A stretch of 35,328 nt of DNA from an uncultured Opitutia bacterium (GCA_903862955.1 CAIPAH010000002.1:1-35328), one strand, 5' to 3'. Numbered from the stretch's first letter, positions 13,765 to 22,995 are shown. Numbers and translations: made by a program. Notes: generated by a model from the sequence alone, not told the origin.

Positions 13765-14903
13765 CTTCGTCGTCGACCCAACCAACTCCGACCAGTGCGC
13801 GGGCGCCGAAGGTGGTGCTGTTGCCCGACGCGCTGTTCTTCACGCGGGCCATTCCCGTGCCCGCCGGGGCGCTGGCCGCGCAGGTCGGGGACCAGGCCGA
13901 GCTCGCCCTCGAGGGCATGTCGCCGTTCCCGCCCGCGCAGCTCTTCCACGGGTATTTTTGGACGCCCGGCGCCGAGCGCGCGCTGGTCTTTGCGGCGTAT
14001 CGCCGGCGATTCACCCGGGAACAGCTGGCGACGTGGGAAGGCGCGGCACTGGTGCTGCCGGCCTTTGCGGCGCTGCTGGGGCTGGAAGTGAAGCCGGCGA
14101 CGACCCTGCTGATACCGTCGCCGGAGGGACTGACGGCGGTTTACTGGGATGGCGGGGCGGTGCCGGCGGCGGTGCATTTCCGTCCACTGCCGACCGAGGC
14201 GACTGATGCCGACCGCGCGCGGGTGCGCGACGAGCTGCTGCGCCAGCTGGCGGGCAGCCGGCAGGTGGTCGAGCTGGCGACGCCGCCCGTGGTGGACGAT
14301 GCGGCGGGGCGCGGGGATGAATTTGCCTTTCACAGCGATGCCCACCGCTCGCGATTGCCCGCCAGCCGGGCGAAGACGATGGACGTGCGCGACAAGGCCG
14401 ATCTGGCGGCGCTGCGCCGGACGCAGGCGCGCGATCTGCTCCTCTGGCGCATCTTCGTGGGCAGCCTTGCGGCCATCGGCTTGATGCTGCTCGGGCTGGT
14501 GGTGCTGGCGGGCGAAGGGCTCTGGGAGCGGGCCCGCGAGACGAAGGTCGCGGCGCAGCAGCCGGTCGTGGACCAGATCATGACCGCGCAGAGCCTGGCC
14601 ACGCGCACCGACGAGCTGTCCACCAAGCGCCTGTTGCCGCTCGAGATGATTTCGATCGTGAGCGAGCGGAAGCCGCCGGTCATCCAGTTCCTGCGCGCGA
14701 CCACGAGCGGGCTTTACACGCTCACGGTGGATGCGCAGACGACGTCGCCCAGTGACGTGGCGGCCTTCCGCTCCGCGCTCGCCGAGCACCCCGCCTGCGC
14801 GAAGGTGGAAGTGCGCGACCAGCGCACGCGGGACAATCTCATGACGTTCACGCTCGTGATCACCTTCAAACCCGAGGCGCTGAAGCCGGCGACCGAGTCA
14901 TGA
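13761..14903 (+). CDS. gspL: Type II secretion inner-membrane platform protein, GspL-like
   Basis: 380 residues. An N-terminal soluble domain (about 1-220) resembles a reduced actin-like fold of the GspL/PilM type. One transmembrane helix (about 230-252, IFVGSLAAIGLMLLGLVVLAG) follows, then a coiled periplasmic segment and a ferredoxin-like domain ending LVITFKPEALKP. In the machine GspL anchors the ATPase GspE to the membrane and pairs with GspM. The name rests on gene order, topology and size; sequence similarity to proteobacterial GspL is low. ATGA overlaps link it to gspK and gspM. Confidence 0.68.
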   Translation: MTSSSTQPTPTSARAPKVVLLPDALFFTRAIPVPAGALAAQVGDQAELALEGMSPFPPAQLFHGYFWTPGAERALVFAAYRRRFTREQLATWEGAALVLPAFAALLGLEVKPATTLLIPSPEGLTAVYWDGGAVPAAVHFRPLPTEATDADRARVRDELLRQLAGSRQVVELATPPVVDDAAGRGDEFAFHSDAHRSRLPASRAKTMDVRDKADLAALRRTQARDLLLWRIFVGSLAAIGLMLLGLVVLAGEGLWERARETKVAAQQPVVDQIMTAQSLATRTDELSTKRLLPLEMISIVSERKPPVIQFLRATTSGLYTLTVDAQTTSPSDVAAFRSALAEHPACAKVEVRDQRTRDNLMTFTLVITFKPEALKPATES

Positions 14904-15430
14904 ACACGCTGAAGGCCTACTTCCTCAGCCGCCTGCTGCGCGAGAAGCTCCTCCTCGTGGTGATCGTCGGGCTGGTGGCGCTCACTTTCCTGTCGAACTT
15001 CAGCGGCCGGGTGCGCCGGGCGTGGCGAGTCCAGCATGACACGACGACGGCGCTGGCCCTGCAGCAAACGTATCTCACTGACCGCGCCAAGATCGAGGCG
15101 AGCGCAAACCGGGCGGTCAAAAACCTCGACCCGGCGAAGACGCTCGACGACACGCAGCTGGTGGGCGAACTCAACGCCCTGGCGCGGGCGCAGGGGCTCA
15201 AGTTCACGAGCGACACGCCGCGCACGGAGCGCACCGGCCAGTTCGCGGTGCACACGGTGCAATTCAACCTGATCAAGATGGATTGGAACGCGCTGAAGGC
15301 CTACTACGTCGAGCTGACGAAGCGGTCGCCCTACATCAGCCTCGAGCAGTTCTCGCTGCAGTCCGAGCGCGCGAACCCGGCCTTGCTCAATGCGTCACTC
15401 AAGGTGTCGTCGGTCGAAATTGTGCATTGA
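14900..15430 (+). CDS. gspM: Type II secretion platform protein, GspM/PilO-like
   Basis: 176 residues with a short cytoplasmic start, a single helix (LLLVVIVGLVALTFL, about 18-32), a charged coiled segment (about 36-75) and a C-terminal alpha-beta domain. This is the layout of GspM/PilO, which dimerises with GspL. It has little recognisable sequence identity, so the name comes from position (last of G to M), coupling by ATGA to gspL, and topology. It converges with gspF 197 bases away across a nested inverted repeat. Confidence 0.65.
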   Translation: MNTLKAYFLSRLLREKLLLVVIVGLVALTFLSNFSGRVRRAWRVQHDTTTALALQQTYLTDRAKIEASANRAVKNLDPAKTLDDTQLVGELNALARAQGLKFTSDTPRTERTGQFAVHTVQFNLIKMDWNALKAYYVELTKRSPYISLEQFSLQSERANPALLNASLKVSSVEIVH

Positions 15431-15444
15431 GATCGGGTGGGGTT

Positions 15445-15627
15445 GTGGCCCACGGATCACACGGAAGACACGGAACCCAGAGTGCAGGTTAAAGGGGGAA
15501 GCCAGGAGTCCAGGCTAGTCAATTTGGGCAGGATTATCCGAGTGACTTATCGGCTCCTGGTTTCCTGGCTTCCCCCTTAAAATTCTGGGGCCTGACCTCC
15601 GTGTCGTCCGTGTGATCCGTGGGCCAC
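15445..15627. repeat. Nested long inverted repeat filling the gap between convergent gsp operons
   Basis: Outer arms 15445-15474 and 15598-15627 are 30 bases each with a single mismatch; the core of the left arm reads CCCACGGATCACACGG. Inner arms 15489-15514 and 15556-15580 (containing GGGGGAAGCCAGGA and its complement) match apart from one indel and two bases. The right outer arm ends one base before the gspF stop codon. It could form a large transcript hairpin and stop both operons. Both arm types recur elsewhere in the window. Confidence 0.9.
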
Positions 15628-16866
15628 TCAACCCAGCTTGAAGCTGGCGCTGACCTTGAAGACGGCGCTGACGATGGCGAAGGCGATGAAGCCGACGATG
15701 ACGAACACCGCGAGCAGCACGACGGTGGCGATGACCTTCACGAAGAGGTTGAGCTGGCCGGAGATGATCCGCTGGTAGTTGCGCGCGATCTCGCGGAGGC
15801 TGGGCACGACGTTGCCGGTGTTTTCGCCGACGGCCAGGCGGTCCAGCACGAGGTGGGGAAAGCAGCCGGTGCGCGCGAGCGCGGTGGACAGCGCCTCGCC
15901 TTCCACGACACGGTCGGTGGCGGTGTGGAACGCGGCGCGATGCACGCGGTTCGCGATCTGCCGTTCGGTCATGCGCAAGGCGTCCACCGCGGTGATGCCG
16001 TTGGCCAGCAGCACGCCGAGGGTCTGGCTGAACGACAGGATGGTCTGCGATGCGACAAAAGGCCCGACGAGCGGCAAACGCAGCAGCCAAGCGTCAGTGG
16101 CGCAGCGACCGGCGTCCGTCTGGCGCCAGCGCCAGAGCGAGACACCGCCCAGCACAGCGGCGAGCACGATGAGCCAGCCGTAATGCAGGGCGAAGCCCGA
16201 GCCCGCGACCAGTAGGCGCGTGGAGACGGGGAGGTCACCGTGGAGCGAAGTGAAAAGGGCCTGCAGGCGCGGCAGCAGGAAGAAGAGGAAGAACAGCACG
16301 AGGCCGCCCGCGACGACCATCAGCAGGCACGGATAGGCGAGCGCGGTCAGCAGCTGCGTGCGGAGGTCGCGCTGCTCGTTCAAGTGCGCGATCAGTCGCT
16401 CCAGCGTGTCCTGCAGCGAACCGGTGGCCTCGCCCGCCTGGATGAGGCTGACGGTCGAGCTGTCGAATACCGCGGGAAAGGCCGCCAGTGCGCGAGAAAG
16501 CGGGGCGCCCTCGCTCAAACGTTCCCACAGGCCGCCGCAGAGCTGGCGCAGACCGGGGTCCTGGATGCGCAGGGAGAGCAGGCGCACCGCCTCGCCCGCC
16601 GACATGCCGCTGGTGACGAGGTCACGCAACGCCTCGAGGAAAGGCAGCCGTTGCTTGCGGCCCAGCACGACCGCCCCTGCCGGCGTCGCCGCGCCCTGGC
16701 CGCGGCGGTTGGCCGCACTCGCGGGAGCCCCGAGCTCGGTGACCGACGCCACCTGCAGGCCGCGGGCGGCAAGGATGCGCAGGGCGTCCTTCCGGGCCGG
16801 AGCGTCAACCGTGTCGGTGACGGATTTGCCCGCCCGATCTTGGGCGTTGTAGGTGAAGCGCGGCAT
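15628..16866 (-). CDS. gspF: Type II secretion inner-membrane protein GspF
   Basis: 412 residues. GspF is the polytopic core of the assembly platform that probably rotates or lifts pseudopilin subunits. After an N-terminal domain (MPRFTYNAQDRAGKSV, standard opening) come two copies of the T2SSF domain. The first, about 75-195, has FLEALRDLVTSGMSAGEAV and IQAGEATGSLQDTLERL. The second, about 275-400, has FSQTLGVLLANGITAVDAL and VGENTGNVVPSL. Three transmembrane helices are clear (about 200, 235 and 380). It is the last gene of the minus D-E-F operon, 43 bases after gspE. Confidence 0.94.
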   Translation of the reverse strand: MPRFTYNAQDRAGKSVTDTVDAPARKDALRILAARGLQVASVTELGAPASAANRRGQGAATPAGAVVLGRKQRLPFLEALRDLVTSGMSAGEAVRLLSLRIQDPGLRQLCGGLWERLSEGAPLSRALAAFPAVFDSSTVSLIQAGEATGSLQDTLERLIAHLNEQRDLRTQLLTALAYPCLLMVVAGGLVLFFLFFLLPRLQALFTSLHGDLPVSTRLLVAGSGFALHYGWLIVLAAVLGGVSLWRWRQTDAGRCATDAWLLRLPLVGPFVASQTILSFSQTLGVLLANGITAVDALRMTERQIANRVHRAAFHTATDRVVEGEALSTALARTGCFPHLVLDRLAVGENTGNVVPSLREIARNYQRIISGQLNLFVKVIATVVLLAVFVIVGFIAFAIVSAVFKVSASFKLG

Positions 16867-16909
16867 GGAGTCGGTCAGGCGAGATCAGAGGTCAGGGGTC
16901 TGACTGCTC

Positions 16910-18619
16910 TCATTTCTCCGCGACGGTGATGACGCGCAGGACCTCGTCGAGCGTGGTGTAGCCGGCCTTGACCTTTTCCCAGCCACTTTGGCCGAGCGTG
17001 CGCATGCCGTGCTGCCGCGCGCTGTCGGCGAGCGTGCGCGTGCTGGCGCGCTGCAACACGAGCCCGTGCATTTCGTCGTTGAGGCGGAAGATTTCGAACA
17101 AGCCAATCCGGCCGCGATAACCCGTGCCGCGGCAGCGGTCGCAGCCGACGGGCGCCTTGAGCTCGGTGATCAGGTCGGCCTCGGCGGCGTTGCAGCCGAG
17201 GATTGCGAGGCTCTCGACCAGCTTCACGCGCGCGACGGGCGCGGGGCGGGAGCATTGCGGGCACAGCCGGCGGACGAGGCGCTGGGCGATGACGAGCTCG
17301 ATGGCGGACGCGACGAGGAAGGGCTCGATGCCCATGTCCACGAGGCGCGTGATGGCGCCGGGCGCGTCGTTGGTGTGGAGCGTGGAAAAGACGAGGTGGC
17401 CCGTGAGCGAGGCGCGGATGGCGATCTCGGCGGTGTCCTTGTCGCGGATTTCACCGACCATGATGACGTCGGGATCCTGCCGGAGCACGTGGCGGAGGGC
17501 GTCGGCAAAGCTGAGCCCGATCTCGGGGCGCACCTGCATCTGGTTCACGCCGGGCACCTCGTATTCGATCGGGTCCTCGATGGTGATGATGCGCAGGTCG
17601 GTCGAGTTGATCTTGCGGAGAAACGCGTTGAGCGAGGTGGACTTGCCGGAACCGGTCGGGCCGGTGACGAGGATGATCCCGTGTGGGTAGTCGAGGATCG
17701 CCGTGATCTGCGCCTGTTCCTCGGCGCTCATGCCGAGGCGGTCCATGGTGTAGGCCTCCTTTTTCTGGTTGAGGAGGCGGAGTGAGATGGACTCGGCGTA
17801 GATCGTCGGGATGGTCGAGACGCGGATGTCGAGCGTGGTGCCGTTGGCCTTGAAGTTGATGCGACCGTCCTGCGGCAGGCGGCGCTCGGAGATGTTCAGC
17901 CGCGCCATGATCTTGAGGCGCGAAATGATGGCGTCCTGGAAACGCAGCAGGTTTTCCGGCACCGGCACGGGCACGAGCAGGCCGTCCACGCGGTAGCGGA
18001 TGCGCAGCTGGCCTTCCTGCGGTTCCCAGTGGATGTCCGTCGCCTGGTCCTCGACGGCCTGCGAGATCACGTCGGTGACAAAGCGCACGACGGCGGCGTC
18101 CTCATCGACGACTTCCTCGGTCTGCGTCACGGTTTCGGGCGCGACGTAGGAATCGTCGCCGTCCTCGAGCGAGCCGGACCCGACGCCGTAATGCTCGATG
18201 ATGAGCTGGTGCACGCGTTCCGGCACAGCAAGGTGCCAGACGGGCGGGCGGGGCGTGAAAGTGCGGAGCCAGTCGTTCATGACCTCGTCGGGCAGCCACG
18301 CGGACGCGAGGTGCAGCGGGGGCACGGCGGCGTCCTCCGCCGGCGTCTCGCCGAAGCGGATGGGGATGATCTGGTAATCGTGGACGAGACGCGCGGGGAG
18401 CAAGCCACGGGCGGCGGGGTCGGGCTCGAGGTTGCTGGCGGTGTCGAGGCCGGCGGCGGCGGCGAGCGCGGCGAGCGCCTCGGGCTCGGTGAGACCCAGC
18501 GCGCCGGCGAGGACGGTGAGGCGTTTTTCGCGCGGGGCCTCGAGCAGGGCCTGGCGCCGGGCGTCGTCGAGGCGCGCCGCGAGCGCGGCGGGCAGGGTCG
18601 CAAGGACAGGCGCGATCAT
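16910..18619 (-). CDS. gspE: Type II secretion ATPase GspE
   Basis: 569 residues. This is the cytoplasmic hexameric ATPase powering pseudopilus assembly. After an N-terminal region (1-165) the N2 domain starts with DISQAVEDQ-like sequence and ATDIHWEPQ. Walker A GPTGSGKST is at 320-328, the Asp box IEDPIEYE at 347-354, Walker B with QDPDVIMVGEIRD at 381-393 and the His box TGHLVFSTLHTNDA at 406-419. Four cysteines (C453, C456, C493, C496) form the zinc site typical of GspE/PilB. All catalytic elements are intact. The ATG at 18619 is 14 bases after the gspD stop. Confidence 0.96.
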   Translation of the reverse strand: MIAPVLATLPAALAARLDDARRQALLEAPREKRLTVLAGALGLTEPEALAALAAAAGLDTASNLEPDPAARGLLPARLVHDYQIIPIRFGETPAEDAAVPPLHLASAWLPDEVMNDWLRTFTPRPPVWHLAVPERVHQLIIEHYGVGSGSLEDGDDSYVAPETVTQTEEVVDEDAAVVRFVTDVISQAVEDQATDIHWEPQEGQLRIRYRVDGLLVPVPVPENLLRFQDAIISRLKIMARLNISERRLPQDGRINFKANGTTLDIRVSTIPTIYAESISLRLLNQKKEAYTMDRLGMSAEEQAQITAILDYPHGIILVTGPTGSGKSTSLNAFLRKINSTDLRIITIEDPIEYEVPGVNQMQVRPEIGLSFADALRHVLRQDPDVIMVGEIRDKDTAEIAIRASLTGHLVFSTLHTNDAPGAITRLVDMGIEPFLVASAIELVIAQRLVRRLCPQCSRPAPVARVKLVESLAILGCNAAEADLITELKAPVGCDRCRGTGYRGRIGLFEIFRLNDEMHGLVLQRASTRTLADSARQHGMRTLGQSGWEKVKAGYTTLDEVLRVITVAEK

Positions 18620-18633
18620 GGCGGCGGCGCGAC

Positions 18634-20784
18634 TTACTTGAGCTTCTCGCCGAGGGATTCCTTGGGCTCCTTCGTCGGGTCCACCAGGAACTGTTTGACT
18701 TGGGCCTTGTTGGAAAGCTCGTCGATCTTGTGGGTGGTGTCGGCCGTGCTCTCCTCGGGGCGCATGACGTGCGGCCGCAGGAAGAGCAGCAGCTCGGTGC
18801 GGTCGGTCTCGTTGGTGCGGGCGCCGAAGATCGTGCTGATGATGGGAATCTCGCGGAGGAAGCCCATCTTGGTGTGGTCGGCGGAGAGCGACGTGCGCTG
18901 CAGGCCGCCGAGCACGATCATCTGGCCGTCGTTGACGTTGATGGACGAGTTGGCCTCGCGGTGGCCGATGACGGGCTGGAGGTTGTTGTCGATCGTGACG
19001 TTGGTGATGACGTCGTCCACCACCTGGTCGACCTGGAGCTGGATCACGCCGTCGTCGCCGATGAGCGGCGTGACCTTGAGGGTGATGCCGATGTCCTTGT
19101 AGGTGACGGAGGAGTTGGTGGAAAATCCGTTGTTCGTCGTGGAAGACGTGGGCGTCGAAGTCGTGCCGGTGATGACCGGCTGCTGCTGGGTGACGGCGAT
19201 CGTGCCCTGCTTGTTGTGCGTCGTGACGATGGTGGGGGCGGAGAGGATCTTCACCTTGTGCCGACTCCCGGCGTCGGTCATGGCGGCGACGAAGGAGAGG
19301 GGATTGACGACGCCGGCGCTCACGTCCCAGCCGGCGATGTTGCCGGTGAAGTTGGTGATCTGCAGCGCGCCGGTCTTGGTGTTGGGGCCGACGGTGAGGT
19401 TGAGGGCGGAAATGCCGCTCTTGTCGGTGTCGGTGAGGGTGACCTCGGCAATGACGACCTCGATGCGGACCTGGGCGAGGACGATGTCGAGCTTGTCCAC
19501 GAGCCCGCGGATGAGGCGGATGTCGTCGAAGGTGCCGGAGACGATGACGGCGTTGCTGCGGTCATCGGCGAGGATCGTGACAAAGCTGCTGAAGTTCGTG
19601 CCGGCCTCGCCGGCGGGCAAGTTGATGGAGACGTTGCCGGTCGCATTGACCGTCGGCATGACCGGCGGGCTGTTGGGACCGCCGGCCGGTGCATTGGGCT
19701 GGACCTGTCCGGGACGGGTGGAGCCATCGGCGGCTTTCTGCGCCGCGTTCTGGCCGGAGACGAGCGAGCTGAGGAGGGTGGCGACGTCCTTGGCGGTGGC
19801 GTGCTTGAGGTAGATGACCTCGTTGCGCGTGTTGGGGTCGGCCTTGACGTCGAGCTTGGCGATGAGCTCGTCGAAGAGCGGATACTGGCGCGGGTCGGCG
19901 AGGAGGATGATCTGGTTGGTGCGGTCGTCGGCGCTGAAGGTGGTGGCGCTGCCCAGCTGGTTCTGCAGCGGGCCCTGGAACATCGCGCGGAGGCGGCTCA
20001 CGACGTCGCTGGCCTTCGCGCCGTTCTGCAGGGTGTAGAATTTGGGCGTGAGGCCGTTGCTCATCGGCCGGTCGAGGAGGTGGAGGAGGCTCTCGACGCG
20101 CTGGAGGTTGCTGATCGAGTCGGTGATGAGCGCGGCGTTGGCCTTGTCGAGAGTGACGATGCCATTGGCGATGCCCGGGGACATCAGCGGCGCGATCTGC
20201 GGGACGAACTCGCTGGCGCGGAGGAACTCCAGCTGGAAGAGCTTGGTGGCGATGCGGCCGCTCGGGGGCAGGCCGAGGGTGGAGCCCTCGATCATTTCCG
20301 GCGCCTCGTTCTTGGCCTGGGTGAGGGCGACGACCTTGAGGAACTTGTCGCCGAGCGGGACGACGCCGACGCCGTTGAGGGACAGGAGCGTCTCGAGCGC
20401 GAGCACGGCCTCGGCTTTGGGCACGGGCTTGTTGAGCCTCAGCGTGTAGGTCGCGGCGGGCAGGGCCTGCGGCCGGAGAATGGTGCGACCGGTGTAGATC
20501 TCGAGCGCACTGAGGACGGTGTCGATGTCAGCATCGGCGAGCTTGATCGGGCCGACGAGTTCGCCCGCGGTCGGGGCGGTCGGCGCGTTGCCGGAATGGG
20601 CGTCAATGACCGCCTGGGAAACGACCTCCGATTGCGGCCGCGGCACGGGGCCCGACATGCCGGCGGGAGCCGGTTGGGGAGTGGGTCCGGTGGAGGGGAC
20701 CGCGGTGGGATCGGGCGCCGGCGCAGCCCGCGCAATGGAAAGGATGCCAACGGCGAGGCTCAGGCGAAGAAAACGCAGGCTCAT
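18634..20784 (-). CDS. gspD: Type II secretion secretin GspD
   Basis: 716 residues. It forms the outer-membrane channel. A signal peptide (SLRFLRLSLAVGILSIARAA) and a Pro-rich linker precede the N0 domain (IKLADADIDTVLSALEIYTG onward). N1 to N3 repeats follow, for example FQLEFLRASEFVPQIAPLM, FYTLQNGAKASDVVSRL and VIYLKHATAKDVATLLSSL. N3 carries a Gly/Asn/Pro-rich insertion. The secretin domain is recognised by VRIEVVIAEV, YKDIGITLKVTPLI, INVNDGQMIVLGGL, PIISTIFGARTNETDRTELL and FLRPHVMR. ATG 20784 is chosen because it begins the signal peptide; an open extension to 20853 would bury it. It is the first gene of the D-E-F operon. No gspC is in the window. Confidence 0.95.
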   Translation of the reverse strand: MSLRFLRLSLAVGILSIARAAPAPDPTAVPSTGPTPQPAPAGMSGPVPRPQSEVVSQAVIDAHSGNAPTAPTAGELVGPIKLADADIDTVLSALEIYTGRTILRPQALPAATYTLRLNKPVPKAEAVLALETLLSLNGVGVVPLGDKFLKVVALTQAKNEAPEMIEGSTLGLPPSGRIATKLFQLEFLRASEFVPQIAPLMSPGIANGIVTLDKANAALITDSISNLQRVESLLHLLDRPMSNGLTPKFYTLQNGAKASDVVSRLRAMFQGPLQNQLGSATTFSADDRTNQIILLADPRQYPLFDELIAKLDVKADPNTRNEVIYLKHATAKDVATLLSSLVSGQNAAQKAADGSTRPGQVQPNAPAGGPNSPPVMPTVNATGNVSINLPAGEAGTNFSSFVTILADDRSNAVIVSGTFDDIRLIRGLVDKLDIVLAQVRIEVVIAEVTLTDTDKSGISALNLTVGPNTKTGALQITNFTGNIAGWDVSAGVVNPLSFVAAMTDAGSRHKVKILSAPTIVTTHNKQGTIAVTQQQPVITGTTSTPTSSTTNNGFSTNSSVTYKDIGITLKVTPLIGDDGVIQLQVDQVVDDVITNVTIDNNLQPVIGHREANSSINVNDGQMIVLGGLQRTSLSADHTKMGFLREIPIISTIFGARTNETDRTELLLFLRPHVMRPEESTADTTHKIDELSNKAQVKQFLVDPTKEPKESLGEKLK

Positions 20785-20960
20785 GCAGGAAAAGCGATGG
20801 AAGGGGGGACAGGCGGTCTCGGGGTGGCGATGAAAGGTGAAAGCCCCCCGCATGTAAACGGTCTTGTGCTATGACGGCCACGCGCGGGGAAAGTTGCGTC
20901 GGCCCGGCCGGATTTGCCGCTTGCCGGGCTGGAAGCCGCGCCCAACGCTCGGGGCCCGCG

Positions 20961-22058
20961 ATGCCGAACAGTTTTGGAAAACTTTTCACGATCACGACCT
21001 GGGGCGAAAGCCACGGGCCGGCCGTGGGCGTCGTGATTGACGGCTGCCCGCCAAACCTGCCGCTGACCGTCGAGGAGATCCAGGCCGAGCTGGACCGGCG
21101 CCGGCCCGGGCAGAGCGACATCGTCACCCCGCGCAAGGAGGCGGACCGGGTGGAATTCCTCGCCGGCGTGTTCGAGGGGCGCACGATGGGCACGCCGATT
21201 TCGCTCGTGGTGCACAACACGGACCAGCGGCCCGGCGCGTATGACGACATGAAGGAGAAGTTCCGGCCGTCGCACGCGGATTTCACTTACCAGGCCAAGT
21301 TCGGCGTGCGCGACCACCGCGGCGGCGGGCGCAGCTCGGCGCGCGAGACGATCGGCCGCGTGGCGGCGGGGGCGATTGCCAAGAAGATCCTCGCGCTCGC
21401 GGGCGGCGTGGAAGTGCGGGCGTTCGTCACGGCCGTGCACGACATCGCGGTGCCGGCCGGGGCGCTCGAGAAGTTTCCCACGCTGGCGGAAGTCGAGGCG
21501 AACGCGGTGCGCTGCCCGCACGCCGCCACCGCCACGGCGATGATCGAGCGCATCAAGCAGGTGCGCGCCGCGGGTGATTCCGTGGGCGGTGTCATCGAGT
21601 GCCGCGTGCGCGGCGTGCCGGCGGGGCTGGGCGAACCGGTATTCGACCGGCTCGAGGCGGACTTGGCGAAGGCGATGCTCTCGCTGCCGGCGACGAAGGG
21701 CTTCGAGGTTGGCAGCGGGTTTGCCGGCACGCGCCTCAAGGGCTCGGAGCACAACGACGCGTTCGTGCCGCGCGACGGCCGGGTTCGTACCGCCACCAAC
21801 CGCTCGGGCGGCGTGCAGGGCGGCATCAGCAACGGCGAGGAGATTTTCTTCCGCACGGCGTTCAAGCCGACGGCCACGATCCTGCAGCCGCAGGCGACGG
21901 TGGACGTCTATGGCGCCGCGACCGAGCTGGCGGCGAAGGGCCGGCACGACCCGTGCGTGCTGCCGCGCGCGGTGCCGATCGTCGAGGCGATGACGGCGCT
22001 GGTGCTGGTGGACCACTGGCTGCGCCAGTCGGCGCAGAACCGGACGTTTAAATTCTGA
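20961..22058 (+). CDS. aroC: Chorismate synthase AroC
   Basis: 365 residues. It makes chorismate from 5-enolpyruvylshikimate-3-phosphate using reduced FMN, the last shikimate pathway step. The three family signatures are visible: [18 protein letters not shown] at the start, [17 protein letters not shown] at about 113-129, and [20 protein letters not shown] near 275-295. Length is normal. ATG 20961 is the family start; the frame extends upstream without matching sequence. It is divergent from gspD with a 176-base gap in which I see no clear promoter, and it is followed by inverted repeats. Confidence 0.97.
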   Translation: MPNSFGKLFTITTWGESHGPAVGVVIDGCPPNLPLTVEEIQAELDRRRPGQSDIVTPRKEADRVEFLAGVFEGRTMGTPISLVVHNTDQRPGAYDDMKEKFRPSHADFTYQAKFGVRDHRGGGRSSARETIGRVAAGAIAKKILALAGGVEVRAFVTAVHDIAVPAGALEKFPTLAEVEANAVRCPHAATATAMIERIKQVRAAGDSVGGVIECRVRGVPAGLGEPVFDRLEADLAKAMLSLPATKGFEVGSGFAGTRLKGSEHNDAFVPRDGRVRTATNRSGGVQGGISNGEEIFFRTAFKPTATILQPQATVDVYGAATELAAKGRHDPCVLPRAVPIVEAMTALVLVDHWLRQSAQNRTFKF

Positions 22059-22065
22059 GAGTTGG

Positions 22066-22163
22066 CGGCCCGCGAATCACGCGGACGCCGAGCCATCGGA
22101 GGTTGCCCACGGATCACACGGATGCCGGGCGTCTGGCGTTCAACTTCCGTGTGATCCGTGGGC
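22066..22163. repeat. Inverted repeat downstream of aroC, same family as the gsp junction
   Basis: GCCCACGGATCACACGGA (22105-22122) and its exact complement (22146-22163) form a perfect 18-bp stem with a 23-base loop. The arms are identical to the core of the outer arms at 15445-15627. A decayed third copy, GGCCCGCGAATCACGCGG, starts near 22070. It may act as the aroC terminator but looks like an interspersed element. Confidence 0.88.
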
Positions 22164-22230
22164 CAAATCAGCCACTCGGCTCGCGATGGTTGCCTCTTCG
22201 CGGTTTCGTGCTCTTCGTGGTGCAAATCTC

Positions 22231-22995
22231 ATGGCGGAAAAACCTCTCATTTACGTGATCCTCGGCGCAGCCGGCTCGGGCCGGCGTGAGGTGCTGGCGG
22301 ATTTGGTCAGCGACGGGCTCGGCGAAGGCGACCGCGCGGTCGTGATGCTCTCCGCGGCGGAGGCCCCGGATGCCTTCGATGCGAAGCTGCCGGCCATTGC
22401 GCGGTGGACCTGGGCGGATGATCACATCGAAGGGACGCTGCCGGAGGGGGTGACGCACGTGTTTTTCGTGACCGACGGGCGGACGAATCCCGTGGACCAG
22501 CTCGAAGTTTGCGGGCCGTGGATCGAGGCGCAGGGTGCGGCGCTGGGCCGCATTTTGTGCGTCGTGAACTGTGCGCTGGTGGAGAAAAACCCGCAGCTGC
22601 AGCCGTGGTTCGAGGCGTGCGTGCATTTCTCCGACGTCGTGCTCCTGACGCGGCGCGAGGGCGTGGGCAACAAATGGCTCAGCGAGTTTCGCGCGCACTT
22701 CGACGGTCGGTTTTATCCCTGCCTGTTCGAGCTGGTGAAGGGTGGGCGCGTGAAAAACCCCGCGCTCGTGCTGGACCCGCTGGCGCGGCGGATGTCGCAC
22801 GCGTTCGACGCCGAGCAGGACTGGGTTTTCACCGACGCCGAGGGCGACGAACTTGAGGAAGACGAGGAGAGCGAGGGCAACGAGGACGTCGAGGTCACCG
22901 CCGAGGTGGAGCCCTATTTCGTCCGCGACGCCGCCCTGCGCCGGGAGAAAAAGATCCCCGACATCGCGAAATACTTGCCGCCAGTCGCGTCGTGA
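22231..22995 (+). CDS. Conserved-looking P-loop-like protein with degenerate Walker A
   Basis: 254 residues. The start KPLIYVILGAAGSGRRE resembles a Walker A loop after a beta strand, but the essential Lys and Ser/Thr of GxxGxGK(S/T) are replaced by Arg18 and Arg19. Later strands GRILCVVNCALVEKNPQLQP and HFSDVVLLTRREGVGNKW resemble the DxxG-like and NKxD-like parts of CobW/COG0523 GTPases, also altered. The tail has an acidic stretch (about 209-230, EGDELEEDEESEGNEDVEV) and ends KIPDIAKYLPPVAS. I infer an inactive or altered NTPase relative; function is unknown. ATG 22231 is chosen because it starts the first strand; an in-frame ATG at 22186 adds repeat-derived residues. Confidence 0.6.
   Translation: MAEKPLIYVILGAAGSGRREVLADLVSDGLGEGDRAVVMLSAAEAPDAFDAKLPAIARWTWADDHIEGTLPEGVTHVFFVTDGRTNPVDQLEVCGPWIEAQGAALGRILCVVNCALVEKNPQLQPWFEACVHFSDVVLLTRREGVGNKWLSEFRAHFDGRFYPCLFELVKGGRVKNPALVLDPLARRMSHAFDAEQDWVFTDAEGDELEEDEESEGNEDVEVTAEVEPYFVRDAALRREKKIPDIAKYLPPVAS

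Noticed and set aside
15445-15627. CRISPR-like or insertion-sequence origin for the nested repeats
   Set aside because: There are no regularly spaced direct repeats, no transposase frame and no target-site duplication visible; the arms are inverted pairs only.
18700-20874. 724-residue plus-strand open frame opposite gspD
   Set aside because: Val/Gly/Asp/Glu-rich repeats with no domain; it is the reverse complement of a well-recognised secretin gene.
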